DNA of 64,000 nt from positions 248,001 through 312,000 of the forward strand of contig NZ_JALIEC010000006.1 of NCBI RefSeq assembly GCF_022867865.1, read 5' to 3'. Each line of letters opens with the position of its first letter. The first letter of the stretch is position 1. This stretch comes from Phaeobacter sp. J2-8. GTDB taxonomy: Bacteria; Pseudomonadota; Alphaproteobacteria; Rhodobacterales; Rhodobacteraceae. Shown here piece after piece: positions 36,004 to 44,554 of the stretch. The notes beneath the pieces were generated by a model. It worked only from the letters and a program-made list of their open reading frames with translations. It made no database searches and had not been told where the DNA came from. Both the position numbers and the translations under genes were made by a program.

Positions 36004-37533
36004 ATGGACAGGATCCTCGCAATCGACAACGGGTTGACCGTCACCAAGGCGGTGCTCTTTGATCTCAACGGGGCCCAGATCGCGGTCAGCCGCCGCAATG
36101 TGGCCCAGCTGAAACCCGCGCCGCGCCGGGTGGAACGCGACATGACGGCCCTTTGGGACCAGACCGCTTCGGCGATCCGCGATGTGCTGGAAACCAGCGC
36201 AACAGATCCCGCGCGGGTCATCGCCGTGGCCGCGACCGCCCATGGCGACGGTCTCTATCTGCTGGATCATGACGGCGCGCCGCTGGGTCCGGGCATTCTG
36301 TCGCTCGACAGCCGGGCAATGGATCTTGTCACCGAATGGCAACAAGACGGCACCGCCCAGGCGGCGCTCGACCTGACCGGCCAGATGCCACATGTCTCGG
36401 CCCCCGCCGCGTTACTTGGTTGGATACAGCGGCACGAACCCGGCCGCTTTGCCCGGATCGGCCATGTCCTGTCCTGCAAGGATTGGCTCTGCTACTGCCT
36501 CAGCGGGCGGATCGGCACCGACCGGACCGAGGCCAGCACCTCTTTCACCGATGCCCGCACCCAGGATTACTCGCCCGAGGCGCTGACCCTGTTTGGTCTC
36601 TCTGCCCTCAGACCCGCCCTGGCAGAAGTCGCGCATTCCGCCGACATCGTCGGCACCCTCACCGCAGCGGCGGCCAGGGCAACCGGCCTTGTCCCCGGCA
36701 CACCGGTCGCCGCCGGTCTGCATGACGTCACCGCCTCGGCGCTTGGGATCGGCGCGCATCGCCCCGGCGTCGTCGGCATTGTCGCGGGCACCTATTCAAT
36801 CAATGAATGCGTCGCCACCGCCCCCCGGATCGACGCCAATTGGTTCTGTCGCAATGCGGTGACACCGGGGCAATGGAACAACATGGCGATCTCCCCCGCC
36901 TCGGCGACGAATTACGACTGGTTTCTCGACACGCTCTGCGCCGCCGAACGTACCGACAGCGCCACCCCGATCCACGCCCGCCTTGGCCCGGAAATCGACG
37001 CCGCCCTGTCGCGCCCGTCCTCGGTGCTGTATCACCCCTATCTGTTCGGATCGCCGATGGGTGCCGCGCCAAGCGCCGCGTTCCTCGGGCTGCGCGGCTG
37101 GCATGAGCGCGGCGATATGCTTGCCGCCCTGCTTGAGGGCATTGCCTTTAATCACCGCCAACATGTGGATGTGCTGCGGGCCGGCTTTGGCCCGTCCGAG
37201 GCGCGGTTGACCGGCGGTGCCTCGCGCAATCCCACCGTGGCCCAGCTCTTTGCCGACATTCTGGATATGCCGGTCACCGTGACCGACACGGACGAGGCCG
37301 CCGCCTGGGGGGCCGCGCTATGTGCCGGGGCCGCCGTCGGGGCCTTTGCCCGCTTCGATGCCGATCCGCGCGACATCAACGGCAGCGCCACCACCTATCT
37401 TGCCGATCGTGACCGCGCCGCCCACTACGCGCATCGCTTCGCAATCTACCGCGAGGTTGCGGATACATTGACCCAAACCTGGGATCGCCTGAACACCCTG
37501 GAACAGATGGGCCGAAAGGGACCAAATGTCTGA
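36004..37533 (+). CDS. FGGY-family carbohydrate (polyol) kinase, second copy
   Basis: An intact FGGY kinase of 509 residues (LAIDNGLTVTKAVLFDLNG, AATAHGDGLYLLD, LSCKDWLCYCLSG, GLHDVTASALGIGAH, ARLTGGASRNPTVAQLFADIL). It shares the SCKDWLCYCL and AHGDG features with EryA-like kinases more than with glycerol kinase, so a tetritol or pentitol is the likely substrate. It overlaps the next gene, a GlpD-like dehydrogenase, by 8 bp, repeating the eryA-eryB pairing. It could serve another stereoisomer (threitol, for example) or back up the broken eryA. Confidence 0.9.
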   Translation: MDRILAIDNGLTVTKAVLFDLNGAQIAVSRRNVAQLKPAPRRVERDMTALWDQTASAIRDVLETSATDPARVIAVAATAHGDGLYLLDHDGAPLGPGILSLDSRAMDLVTEWQQDGTAQAALDLTGQMPHVSAPAALLGWIQRHEPGRFARIGHVLSCKDWLCYCLSGRIGTDRTEASTSFTDARTQDYSPEALTLFGLSALRPALAEVAHSADIVGTLTAAAARATGLVPGTPVAAGLHDVTASALGIGAHRPGVVGIVAGTYSINECVATAPRIDANWFCRNAVTPGQWNNMAISPASATNYDWFLDTLCAAERTDSATPIHARLGPEIDAALSRPSSVLYHPYLFGSPMGAAPSAAFLGLRGWHERGDMLAALLEGIAFNHRQHVDVLRAGFGPSEARLTGGASRNPTVAQLFADILDMPVTVTDTDEAAAWGAALCAGAAVGAFARFDADPRDINGSATTYLADRDRAAHYAHRFAIYREVADTLTQTWDRLNTLEQMGRKGPNV

Positions 37534-39229
37534 CACCTCAGAAGAGAGCTTTGACGTCGTCATCATCGGCGCCGGGATCAACGGCGCGGGCCTGTTCCGC
37601 GACCTCTGTGCCCAGGGGCTGAAATGTCTGATCATCGACAAGGGCGATTTCGGCTCCGGCACCAGCGCCGCGCCATCGCGGCTGATCCATGGCGGGCTGA
37701 AATACCTTGAAACCGGCGAATTGCGGCTGGTGGCCGAGTTGACCTATGAACGCAACCTCTTGTTGAAAAACGCCGCGCATCTGGTGCGCCCGCTGCCGAC
37801 CGCGATCCCGATCCTGTCCTGGACCAAGGGCGTGACCGCCGCGCTGCGCACCCTTCTGGGATCGACAACCGCCCCGCGCAGTCGCGGCGCGCTGTTGGTG
37901 AAGGCCGGTTTGGCGCTTTATGATTTCTATGGTGCCCGTGCGCGCCAAATGCCGAAACACCGCATGGTCGGACGCCGCCGCGCGCTGGCGGAAACCCCGG
38001 CATTGACGCCCCGGATCAAGGCGCTTGGCACCTATTACGACGCCACCGTCACCGCGCCGGAGCGTTTGGTGCTGGAACTGGTGCAGGACGGGCTGGCGCT
38101 GTCGCCGGGGGCCGAGGCGCTGAATTGGTGCGCGGTCACTGGCCTGTGCGACGATGGCGCAATCACCCTCTGCCCCGCCCCGAACACCACGCGCAAGGTC
38201 CGCGCCAAACTTGTGGTCAACGCCGCCGGTCCCTGGATCGACCGGGTCAACGCCTGTCTTGGCCTCGACACCCAGCTGATCGGCGGCACCAAGGGCGCGC
38301 ATATCCTGCTGGATCACCCCGAATTGCTGCACCAGCTGAACGGCAGAATGCTGTACTTCGAGGCCGACGACGGGCGCATTCTTTTAGTGGTGCCCTTTCA
38401 GGGCCGGGCGCTGGTCGGTTCGACCGACATTCCCGACAACAACCCCGATGCCGCGTTCTGTACCGAGGCCGAAACCGATTATTTCCTGCACAGCCTGCGC
38501 GACCTCCTGCCGGGGTTGGCCTTTGACCGCGACCAGATTGTCTATGCCTATGCCGGCATCCGGCCCTTGCCGAATTCGGCGGGTGTGGCACCGGGCCTCA
38601 TCAGCCGCGATCATTCGGTCCCGCGCGCGCCCGCAACGCCCGACCGGCCCTTCCCGATCCTGTCGCTGGTCGGCGGCAAATGGACCACCTTTCGCGCCTT
38701 CGCAGCCGAGGTCAGCGATATGGTGCTGGCCGAGCTGGGGCAGACCCGGCACCAGCTGACCGACGACATGGCAATTGGCGGCGGGCGCGACATGCCACGC
38801 ACAAGCGACGGCCGCGCCAACTGGGCGGCGACGACCGCCAGCGCCACCGCCGCCACCGCGCCCCGTGTCGCCATATTGCTGGATCGCTACGGCACCACGG
38901 CCCGGCATATCGCCCGCCACGAAGGCAAGTCCCCGACCCCGCTTGCCGATGCCCCCGACTATACCGAGGCCGAGATCGACTGGATCGTGCGGCACGAACA
39001 TGTCCAGCATCTGGCCGACATCCTGTTGCGCCGCACACCGCTTGCGATCAGCGGGCAGCTGACGCCAGACCTGTGCCGCCGGGTCGCCGCCATCGCCGCC
39101 GCCGCGCTGGATTGGAACGCCGCGCGAAAGGCCGCCGAACTGGAAGATCTGGCCACCCTGCTGGCCCGGCGTCACGGCGTGCAGCTTGACCTCGGCCCGG
39201 CGCAGCAAACCGGGTCCGCCATGGCCTGA
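37526..39229 (+). CDS. GlpD-family FAD-dependent polyol-phosphate dehydrogenase, second copy
   Basis: A 567-residue FAD dehydrogenase of the glycerol-3-phosphate dehydrogenase family: FAD motif VVIIGAGINGAGLFRDL (residues 10-26), GSGTSAAPSRLIHGGLKYLE, LVVNAAGPWIDRVN, AGIRPLPNS and LVGGKWTTFRAFAAEV, plus the C-terminal helical domain with DYTEAEIDWIVRHEHVQHLADILLRRT. It is longer than EryB (about 502) because it keeps the full GlpD C-terminal domain. With the kinase before it, it should oxidise the phosphorylated polyol at the membrane and pass electrons to quinone. Confidence 0.9.
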   Translation: MSDTSEESFDVVIIGAGINGAGLFRDLCAQGLKCLIIDKGDFGSGTSAAPSRLIHGGLKYLETGELRLVAELTYERNLLLKNAAHLVRPLPTAIPILSWTKGVTAALRTLLGSTTAPRSRGALLVKAGLALYDFYGARARQMPKHRMVGRRRALAETPALTPRIKALGTYYDATVTAPERLVLELVQDGLALSPGAEALNWCAVTGLCDDGAITLCPAPNTTRKVRAKLVVNAAGPWIDRVNACLGLDTQLIGGTKGAHILLDHPELLHQLNGRMLYFEADDGRILLVVPFQGRALVGSTDIPDNNPDAAFCTEAETDYFLHSLRDLLPGLAFDRDQIVYAYAGIRPLPNSAGVAPGLISRDHSVPRAPATPDRPFPILSLVGGKWTTFRAFAAEVSDMVLAELGQTRHQLTDDMAIGGGRDMPRTSDGRANWAATTASATAATAPRVAILLDRYGTTARHIARHEGKSPTPLADAPDYTEAEIDWIVRHEHVQHLADILLRRTPLAISGQLTPDLCRRVAAIAAAALDWNAARKAAELEDLATLLARRHGVQLDLGPAQQTGSAMA

Positions 39230-39470
39230 CATCGCCGCAAAACCACAAGTCTTGGTAGGCGGGGGGTTTCCGACCGCAAGATACAGGTATATTTGCACCA
39301 CATTTGGCATATTCGCCACATTCCGCACCCGATCCGCAAACGGCGGGTGACCCCCGGCGATTTGCGCAATATGGTGCCAATGTCGCGGGACAGGATATGG
39401 CGGGCCCTGATGGTCCCCCTGCCCGGCCTCTGCCCCGGCGCGGCGCTTTCCCTGAACATTCTGGCTGTTT

Positions 39471-39491
39471 ACCGCCCTAAACCCGGGCGGT
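39471..39491 (+). terminator. Hairpin after the second dehydrogenase gene
   Basis: ACCGCCC and GGGCGGT form a 7-bp stem with loop TAAACCC, about 240 bp after the stop at 39229. No T-run follows, so it is a weak terminator candidate. Confidence 0.35.
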
Positions 39492-39556
39492 CAGGTACGT
39501 CCGATAATGCGGGCGATAATGTGGACTGTGGCGGGCCATAACATCGGCCCGTCGCC

Positions 39557-39576
39557 ATCTTACCCGTGGGTAAGAT
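39557..39576. promoter_or_regulatory. parS-like palindrome, site 1
   Basis: CTTACCCGTGGGTAAG with AT/AT flanks: 9-bp arms around GT. It is one of five near-identical palindromes confined to the 2.6-kb partition region and is the probable ParB binding site. Confidence 0.72.
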
Positions 39577-39631
39577 CAACCGGCCTTATCCGTGGATGGG
39601 ATCAGACCGGCCTACCGGGGGCAAGGTCGAA

Positions 39632-39655
39632 CATTCTTACCCACGGGTAAGAATG
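39632..39655. promoter_or_regulatory. parS-like palindrome, site 2
   Basis: CTTACCCACGGGTAAG with symmetric flanks CATT and AATG, giving 11-bp perfect arms around AC, the longest of the set. It lies 21 bp beyond the parB stop, between parB and the 3' terminator region. Confidence 0.75.
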
Positions 39656-39675
39656 ACCCAGCCTGCCCGCCGCAC

Positions 39676-40755
39676 TTAATCCTCTAATGCGGCATAAAAC
39701 GCGGCAACCGCCTGTTCCAGACGATGGCGTTCAATGGCCGAAAAATCCCGGCTGTCCCGCAATTCCAACCGCCCGTCCGACGCGCTGCACTTGGCCACGC
39801 CATGGCCAAGCGGCACCTGAAACGTGGTTTTGGCCTGACGCGGGCGCGCGGATTTTGCAGCGGTCTTACCCGTGGGTAAGGGTGCGCTGGTCAGAAAACT
39901 GCGCAGGATCTCGACCTCGCGCGCGGCGTCACGATCCGGTTCCGCCCGCAGCGCCAGCGACACCCGCCCGACCAATGCCTCGTCCCGTTCCATCAAACGC
40001 TTCAGCTCGACCCCGACATTGCGCGGAATGTCCTGCGGATGTTCCAGCACCTTTTCCAGCTTTGCCAACAGATCGGCAAAGGCGCGAATATAGCTGCGCT
40101 TGGTGTAAGACGCCGATTTGAACAGCGCCGTCACTGCCTCGGCCACATCCGCGCATTTATGCGCCGGGTCATCCGCATAGCGTCGCGCCAGCGTCGCCAT
40201 TTCCGCAAAAGAGATATCCTTGCGCACAAGGTTCTCATCCACCATCCGGCGATAACTGGTTTCTGTCTCGGCCTCGGTCGGGATGATCCCGGCGGGAATG
40301 GTGGCAAATGTCGCATCGCCGGTTTCATCGAACAAGGCGCGAAACGCCAACAGCCGCCGCATCCCTTGGATCAATTCGAACTTGCCATCGGCGCGGGCCT
40401 CGACCCGGATCGGGTTCGACAAGCCGATTTCGCGGATCGACAGCACCAGCTCGTCCAGCTCATCATCCGCGCCCGGCTTGCGATCCCGCAGCAACCGTTC
40501 GGTCACCACATCCGCCAGCGCGATCCGGTCGGTGATCAGCCCCTCGCGTTTCATGCGCACGAACTCGGCGGCGAGCTTGTCGTTTTCTTCCCGAATGCTG
40601 TTTTCCACCGCCTTGCGGTCGCGCAACGAATTCGCATTCTCATTGATAGCCGAGGCCATAGGCCCCCGGCGCAACCCACGATCCGGGGTTTTCCCGACCT
40701 CCATATCCCCCATTTCGGGCAGGTCGATGTCAAACATTCTGCGCTTCTTGCTCAT
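39676..40755 (-). CDS. parB: ParB-family plasmid partition protein
   Basis: A 359-residue ParB. The N-terminal ParB/Sulfiredoxin-like nuclease domain carries the signature ELVLSIREIGLSNPIRVEARADGKFELIQGMRRLLAFRAL; the central helix-turn-helix domain follows (RRMVDENLVRKDISFAEMATLARRYA). It loads on parS and works with ParA to segregate the replicon. The ATG at 40755 overlaps the parA stop (ATGA). A parS-like palindrome is embedded in its coding sequence at 39865, where it encodes LPTGK. Confidence 0.93.
   Translation of the reverse strand: MSKKRRMFDIDLPEMGDMEVGKTPDRGLRRGPMASAINENANSLRDRKAVENSIREENDKLAAEFVRMKREGLITDRIALADVVTERLLRDRKPGADDELDELVLSIREIGLSNPIRVEARADGKFELIQGMRRLLAFRALFDETGDATFATIPAGIIPTEAETETSYRRMVDENLVRKDISFAEMATLARRYADDPAHKCADVAEAVTALFKSASYTKRSYIRAFADLLAKLEKVLEHPQDIPRNVGVELKRLMERDEALVGRVSLALRAEPDRDAAREVEILRSFLTSAPLPTGKTAAKSARPRQAKTTFQVPLGHGVAKCSASDGRLELRDSRDFSAIERHRLEQAVAAFYAALED
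39865..39880. promoter_or_regulatory. parS-like palindrome, site 3 (inside parB)
   Basis: CTTACCCGTGGGTAAG, identical to site 1, within the parB coding region. On the coding strand it reads through Leu-Pro-Thr-Gly-Lys. Confidence 0.7.
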
Positions 40756-42059
40756 TGATCCACCTCCAACGTGTCCCATGCATCATGCAGGGTTTGGCGG
40801 AATTCTTCATACGCGCTATCGAATGTAGATCTTGCGCGTCGCCAGGTCTCTCTGGTCATTTCGCGGTAATCCATTTCATAGACCGAGTTCAGGAACCGCC
40901 CCGATTGTTCGACTGCGCGCGTCATTTCGACCGGATGCTGGGTGACGTGATCGCCCCAAACCTTGCGAAAGGCATCCTGCATCGCGCGGTGCAATTCATT
41001 GCCCGGCTCGTACCTCGTCAACAGGAACCGGATGTCACAGAATGCTTTCGGCAGTTCGATCTTACCCGTGGGTAAGCTGCCATCAAATCCGGCAGAGAGA
41101 TCTTCAAGCGCCTCGGACAGCTGACCGATAAAGGATGTGGTGGAATCATATTCCCAATATCCGGGCCCCGACGGCACATAAAGCACATCCGCCGCAAACA
41201 CCGCATTCATCGACTGATAGCCAATCGCAGGCGGGCAATCGAACAGGATAAGATCGTAACTGTCATCCGGGATCTGATCGAGATAGCGCGACACCACCGC
41301 AAAGAACGACCAGTCCGGATTGAGGTGACGATACTGCGCCGACGCGAATTCAACAAAGGCGGCATTGGCACAGGAGGGGATGCAATCAATTGTCGGCCAG
41401 GAGGTCGGCTTGATGAAATCGCCGATCCGCAAATCCCCAAGACCCAGTTCGGTAATCGCGGTTGGCAAATGCCGCTGCGGCAGACCGGCGCCGGATTCCG
41501 CGCCCACCGGACCCTGGTTCATCCGCTCTGTTTCGTGAATCAAATCGCGCGCCATGATGCCCCAGACCGTGTGCTCCTCGGCGACGTCGGTCAGACCCAT
41601 GGAATGCGACAGCGTCGCCTGGGGGTCGAAATCCACCACCAACACGCGATAGCCGTCCAGCGCGGCGGCATGGGCGAAATGCAAGGCAACCGTCGATTTG
41701 CCAGCACCACCTTTGAAGTTGGCGACCGCAGCGCGCACCGCGCGTTTGCAGGCCGGGCGATGCGGCATCAGGCTGCGCTTGCTGACCTTCAACCGGCGGC
41801 GCAATTCATTGATCTCTTCAAGCGAGAACCAACGCTGCCGACCTTCCTGTTCCACCTCACCCGTGGGCAAAGAGGGGTCAGCGGCCAGCTTGCCGCGAAA
41901 GGTCGATTGGTTCATGCGGAAAATCAGCTCGGCCACCTCCCACGAGGAAAACCGCCGCAGTTTCTTTTCCATCCCCGGTGAAAAGGTCTGTTGCCGGATC
42001 CAGCCCTGTAGTTTCAGGGAACGGTTTTGAAGGGTGGCCAGGTCTTGGTGTGTGTACAT
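40752..42059 (-). CDS. parA: ParA-family partition ATPase with N-terminal DNA-binding domain
   Basis: A 435-residue Walker-type ATPase of plasmid type Ia. The N-terminal MerR/winged-helix-like region (WEVAELIFRMNQSTFRGKL, WFSLEEINELRRRL) can bind DNA for autoregulation. The deviant Walker A FKGGAGKST, the switch region DFDPQATLSHSMG and Walker B LILFDCPPAIGYQS follow. AGAGGCAG upstream supports the ATG at 42059. Two palindromes (41061, and degenerate 41856) are embedded in the gene and both encode Leu-Pro-Thr-Gly. It is first of the parA-parB operon, divergent from the initiator gene. Confidence 0.94.
   Translation of the reverse strand: MYTHQDLATLQNRSLKLQGWIRQQTFSPGMEKKLRRFSSWEVAELIFRMNQSTFRGKLAADPSLPTGEVEQEGRQRWFSLEEINELRRRLKVSKRSLMPHRPACKRAVRAAVANFKGGAGKSTVALHFAHAAALDGYRVLVVDFDPQATLSHSMGLTDVAEEHTVWGIMARDLIHETERMNQGPVGAESGAGLPQRHLPTAITELGLGDLRIGDFIKPTSWPTIDCIPSCANAAFVEFASAQYRHLNPDWSFFAVVSRYLDQIPDDSYDLILFDCPPAIGYQSMNAVFAADVLYVPSGPGYWEYDSTTSFIGQLSEALEDLSAGFDGSLPTGKIELPKAFCDIRFLLTRYEPGNELHRAMQDAFRKVWGDHVTQHPVEMTRAVEQSGRFLNSVYEMDYREMTRETWRRARSTFDSAYEEFRQTLHDAWDTLEVDQ
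41061..41076. promoter_or_regulatory. parS-like palindrome, site 4 (inside parA)
   Basis: CTTACCCGTGGGTAAG, identical to sites 1 and 3, in the parA coding region, encoding Leu-Pro-Thr-Gly-Lys on the minus strand. A weaker copy, CTCACCCGTGGGCAAA, lies at 41856..41871 near the start of parA. Confidence 0.7.
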
Positions 42060-42159
42060 GCTCTGCCTCTTAGGACGCATTTTGATCTCTTCACTTCATT
42101 TACGCCTTTTTTGCCTTTGGTGCAAAACCTATTATCATGAAGTCACAGGTCACCGCGAT

Positions 42160-42175
42160 CTTACCCATGGGTAAG
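42160..42175. promoter_or_regulatory. parS-like palindrome, site 5 (parA promoter side)
   Basis: CTTACCCATGGGTAAG is a perfect 16-bp palindrome about 100 bp upstream of the parA start. It may act as both a partition site and the operator for ParA/ParB autoregulation. Confidence 0.7.
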
Positions 42176-42269
42176 AAAACAAGGGGCCAAACGGCAGAAG
42201 CGATTCGGATACGCCCGCAGCGCCAGAACCGGGCAGGGCGGGCAAATGATTGATCTGGCCGCTATATAT

Positions 42270-42347
42270 TGGGGGACACCTTGTGGGGTGAAACCATCAA
42301 TAGGGGGACATAAAGGCCCAATAGGGGGTCATACAGAGTGTCCCCCA
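42270..42347. repeat. GGGGGACA repeats upstream of the initiator gene (iteron-like)
   Basis: TGGGGGACA (42270), TAGGGGGACA (42301) and TAGGGGGTCA (42322) are direct copies, and TGTCCCCCA (42339..42347) is an inverted copy of the first. Spacings are about 31, 21 and 17 bp. They lie about 180-260 bp before the initiator ATG and are plausible initiator binding sites. Confidence 0.55.
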
Positions 42348-42527
42348 TCACCTATATCTTCACCAGATTCATTTTGAATTCAGGTCAGCAGAACATTCAA
42401 TCCAAGCGATGGCTTGACAGAATCGACGGATTGGACGCAAATTGACGGCAAGCTCGGAAAAGCGTTGGCAGGCGTGGAAAAATCGGGCATGACAGCCGGA
42501 TAATCCGGCATTGAAGCGGAGCAGTCC

Positions 42528-43269
42528 ATGCAGGCGGCAAAACCGGTCGGGCGTCATGCCTCGGCCCTGAAATACGATATTCTGTCCGCTCTTGGCGTGA
42601 CGGCGCTTGCGGCGGATAAACATCGTCAGCGGCTTATGCTGCGACTGATGGTGCTGATCACCACAAGGTATAATTGGCAGAACAACGAATTGTCCATTGG
42701 CCGGGCGGAAATGGCGCGGCTTTGGTCGGTCGAGGAACGCACCGTCAAACGCGAAATCGCCAAGATGCGCGCCGCCAGGCTGGATCGAGGTCAAGCGGGC
42801 AGGGGTGAAAGGCCGGGTGACGGTATATGCGCTGAACCTCAGCGGGTTGTTGGGCGAAACGACCCAGAGCTGGACCACCATCGGCACGGATTTTGTGGCC
42901 CGGATGCAGGAACGCCATGTCGGGGCGGGAACGGATATGGCGGGACCAACCGACGGGCAAGACCCAAGCGGGGCCGCGGCAACAGATCCGAATGTCATCC
43001 CGTTTCAACGCCGGATGCAGACCGCAGAGACCGAAGGCACATGGGGTCAGGTACTGGCGCAGCTGCGCGCCGAAAGCCCGGCGCAGGCCGCCACATGGTT
43101 CGGGCAATTGTCGGAAATGGCGCGTGACGGCGACCGGGTCACATTGGTTGCGCCATCACGGTTCATTGCGGATTATGTCCGCACGCATTTTCTGAACCGG
43201 CTGCTGGGCAGCTATGCCGCGCTGGACCCGGCTGTGCGCCGGGTCCAGGTTGTTGCGGTTTCTGAGTGA
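42528..43269 (+). pseudogene. DnaA-like replication initiator, frameshifted
   Basis: The first frame encodes an N-terminal winged-helix segment (ALKYDILSALGVTALAADKH, SIGRAEMARLWSVEERTVKR, EIAKMRAA). The continuation GWIEVKRAGVKGRVTVYALNLSGLLG and the C-terminal domain WGQVLAQLRAESPAQAATWF ... VTLVAPSRFIADYVRTHFL are in the next frame. One extra A at about 42777 accounts for the break; the repaired protein has about 246 residues. The C-terminal domain resembles the N-terminal domain I of chromosomal DnaA, which, with the adjacent parAB, marks the DnaA-like replicon type of roseobacters. A replicon needs its initiator, so a consensus error is more likely than a true mutation. Confidence 0.8.
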
Positions 43270-43277
43270 TGTCCTGA

Positions 43278-44339
43278 TCAGCGGGCAGGGGGGATGACGA
43301 TCGCGTCGCAGATCTGTTGGCCCACCGCCAGCGCCCGTGCGGTCGCGGCGGCCATCTGGGGCAGGATCATCCATTCCAGCCCCCAGGCCGCGCCAGACCG
43401 TTCCTGTTCATGGATCATCGCCTGATGCATGCCGCCAATCTGGGTGGCATTGAACCGCGCCAAAGTGACCAGCAGTTCGGCCAGAACCGGGTTCTGTTTG
43501 TGCGGCATGGCCGAAGACCCGCCGCCACCGGACAATGCCAGTTCCTGAATGCCCTGTTGCGCCATCAGGCAGATGTCCTGACCCATCTTGCCCAGGGTGC
43601 CGGTGATCAGGGACAAAAGCCCGGCGTGATCGACGATGGTGTCGCGCTGACTGTGCCAGCCTGCGGCGGCATCTTCCAGGCCGAGGGCGTCGGCCGTGAA
43701 GGCGGAAATCGTTGCGCCCTGTGCGCCAAGCGCGGCGCGATCGCCGACGGCCCCGCCCAGTTGCAGACGTTCGACCATGGGGCGCAGTGCCGCGAGCCGG
43801 GTCCCATGCTGGCGCAGCGGGTCGACCCAGCTGCGCGCGCGGTCGGCAAAGGTCAGGGGCAGGGCGGCCTGCATCCGGGTGCGTCCCATGATCGGGGCGG
43901 TGCCGTGGTGGGCCACCAGCTGATCAAGGGCCTGCACCACATCCTGCAAACGCTGCATCAAGAGAGTGTTGGTGTCGCGCAGCGCCATCACCAATGCGGT
44001 GTCGATCACATCCTGCGATGTCAGCCCCTTGTGCACGGCGGCCTGGGTGTCCGCATCCACCCGCGATTTGAGCTGGCGCACCAGATCCGGGACTGGCAGC
44101 CCATCCCGCAGGGTGGCGTTGCGCAGGGAATTGATGTCGGGCTGACAGGTTTCAATCGCCTGTGCGGCCCGGTCGGCCATGTCCATCGGCACCTTGCCCG
44201 CCGCGCCAAGCGCGCGGGAAAACGCGGCCTCGATCGCGAGCATGCGCCGCAGCTCTTGGTCCGGGGACCAAAGCGCCGCGATTTGCGGATCGCCAAACAG
44301 CCCGCCAAGCCAGGGATGGTCAAAGACACTTGTGCTCAT
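43278..44339 (-). CDS. pcaB: 3-carboxy-cis,cis-muconate cycloisomerase (PcaB), fumarase/aspartase superfamily
   Basis: A 353-residue enzyme of the adenylosuccinate lyase/fumarase superfamily with the signature GGGGSSAMPHKQNP and the conserved TSQDVIDTALVMALRD. In the beta-ketoadipate pathway PcaB lactonises 3-carboxymuconate formed from protocatechuate. It is shorter than typical PcaB (about 450), ending soon after the catalytic core as the alphaproteobacterial forms do. The ATG at 44339 is chosen by family start. It follows quiC, whose product is protocatechuate, but pcaGH is not in the window. Its stop is 8 bp from that of the convergent initiator gene. Confidence 0.9.
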   Translation of the reverse strand: MSTSVFDHPWLGGLFGDPQIAALWSPDQELRRMLAIEAAFSRALGAAGKVPMDMADRAAQAIETCQPDINSLRNATLRDGLPVPDLVRQLKSRVDADTQAAVHKGLTSQDVIDTALVMALRDTNTLLMQRLQDVVQALDQLVAHHGTAPIMGRTRMQAALPLTFADRARSWVDPLRQHGTRLAALRPMVERLQLGGAVGDRAALGAQGATISAFTADALGLEDAAAGWHSQRDTIVDHAGLLSLITGTLGKMGQDICLMAQQGIQELALSGGGGSSAMPHKQNPVLAELLVTLARFNATQIGGMHQAMIHEQERSGAAWGLEWMILPQMAAATARALAVGQQICDAIVIPPAR

Positions 44340-44554
44340 GGCTGCGGCCTTTGCGTCCGGGGGGATTTGCAATCCGGGGCCAGAGTTGAAGTCGGGTTCG
44401 GGGCAGGGGGGTGCCATGTCCGCCGGTGTTGCAAAAGGTCCGTGGTGGGCATGTCTGGTTCCCCTCTCTGTCAGCAAAGGTCTGTCTGGCACGATAGATC
44501 GCATGGTTTGCGGCAGGCGCGCCAGACTGATTGCGACAACATGGAACCGCTAGA

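Larger units (their letters stand above)
39230..39675. other. Intergenic region downstream of parB
   Basis: These 446 bp have no convincing gene; the open frames here lack ribosome sites and family resemblance. They contain a hairpin (39471..39491) that can end the kinase/dehydrogenase transcript, two strong parS-like palindromes (39557 and 39632) and one degenerate copy near 39585 (CTTATCCGTGGATGG). The region probably serves as the centromere cluster of the replicon. Confidence 0.5.
42060..42527. other. Intergenic region between parA and the initiator gene (probable origin)
   Basis: The 468 bp between the divergent parA and initiator genes contain no gene. They hold a perfect palindrome (42160), a cluster of GGGGGACA-type repeats (42270..42347) and AT-rich stretches around 42261 and 42350. 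This is the layout expected for the origin of an initiator/parAB replicon and for the parA promoter. Confidence 0.6.

Noticed and set aside
39293-39541. 82-codon ORF downstream of the second dehydrogenase
   Set aside because: No ribosome site, no family resemblance, and it contains the hairpin of the intergenic region.
42765-42790. Programmed frameshift in the initiator gene
   Set aside because: The site has no slippery heptamer and no evident pseudoknot; a simple extra base is a sufficient explanation.
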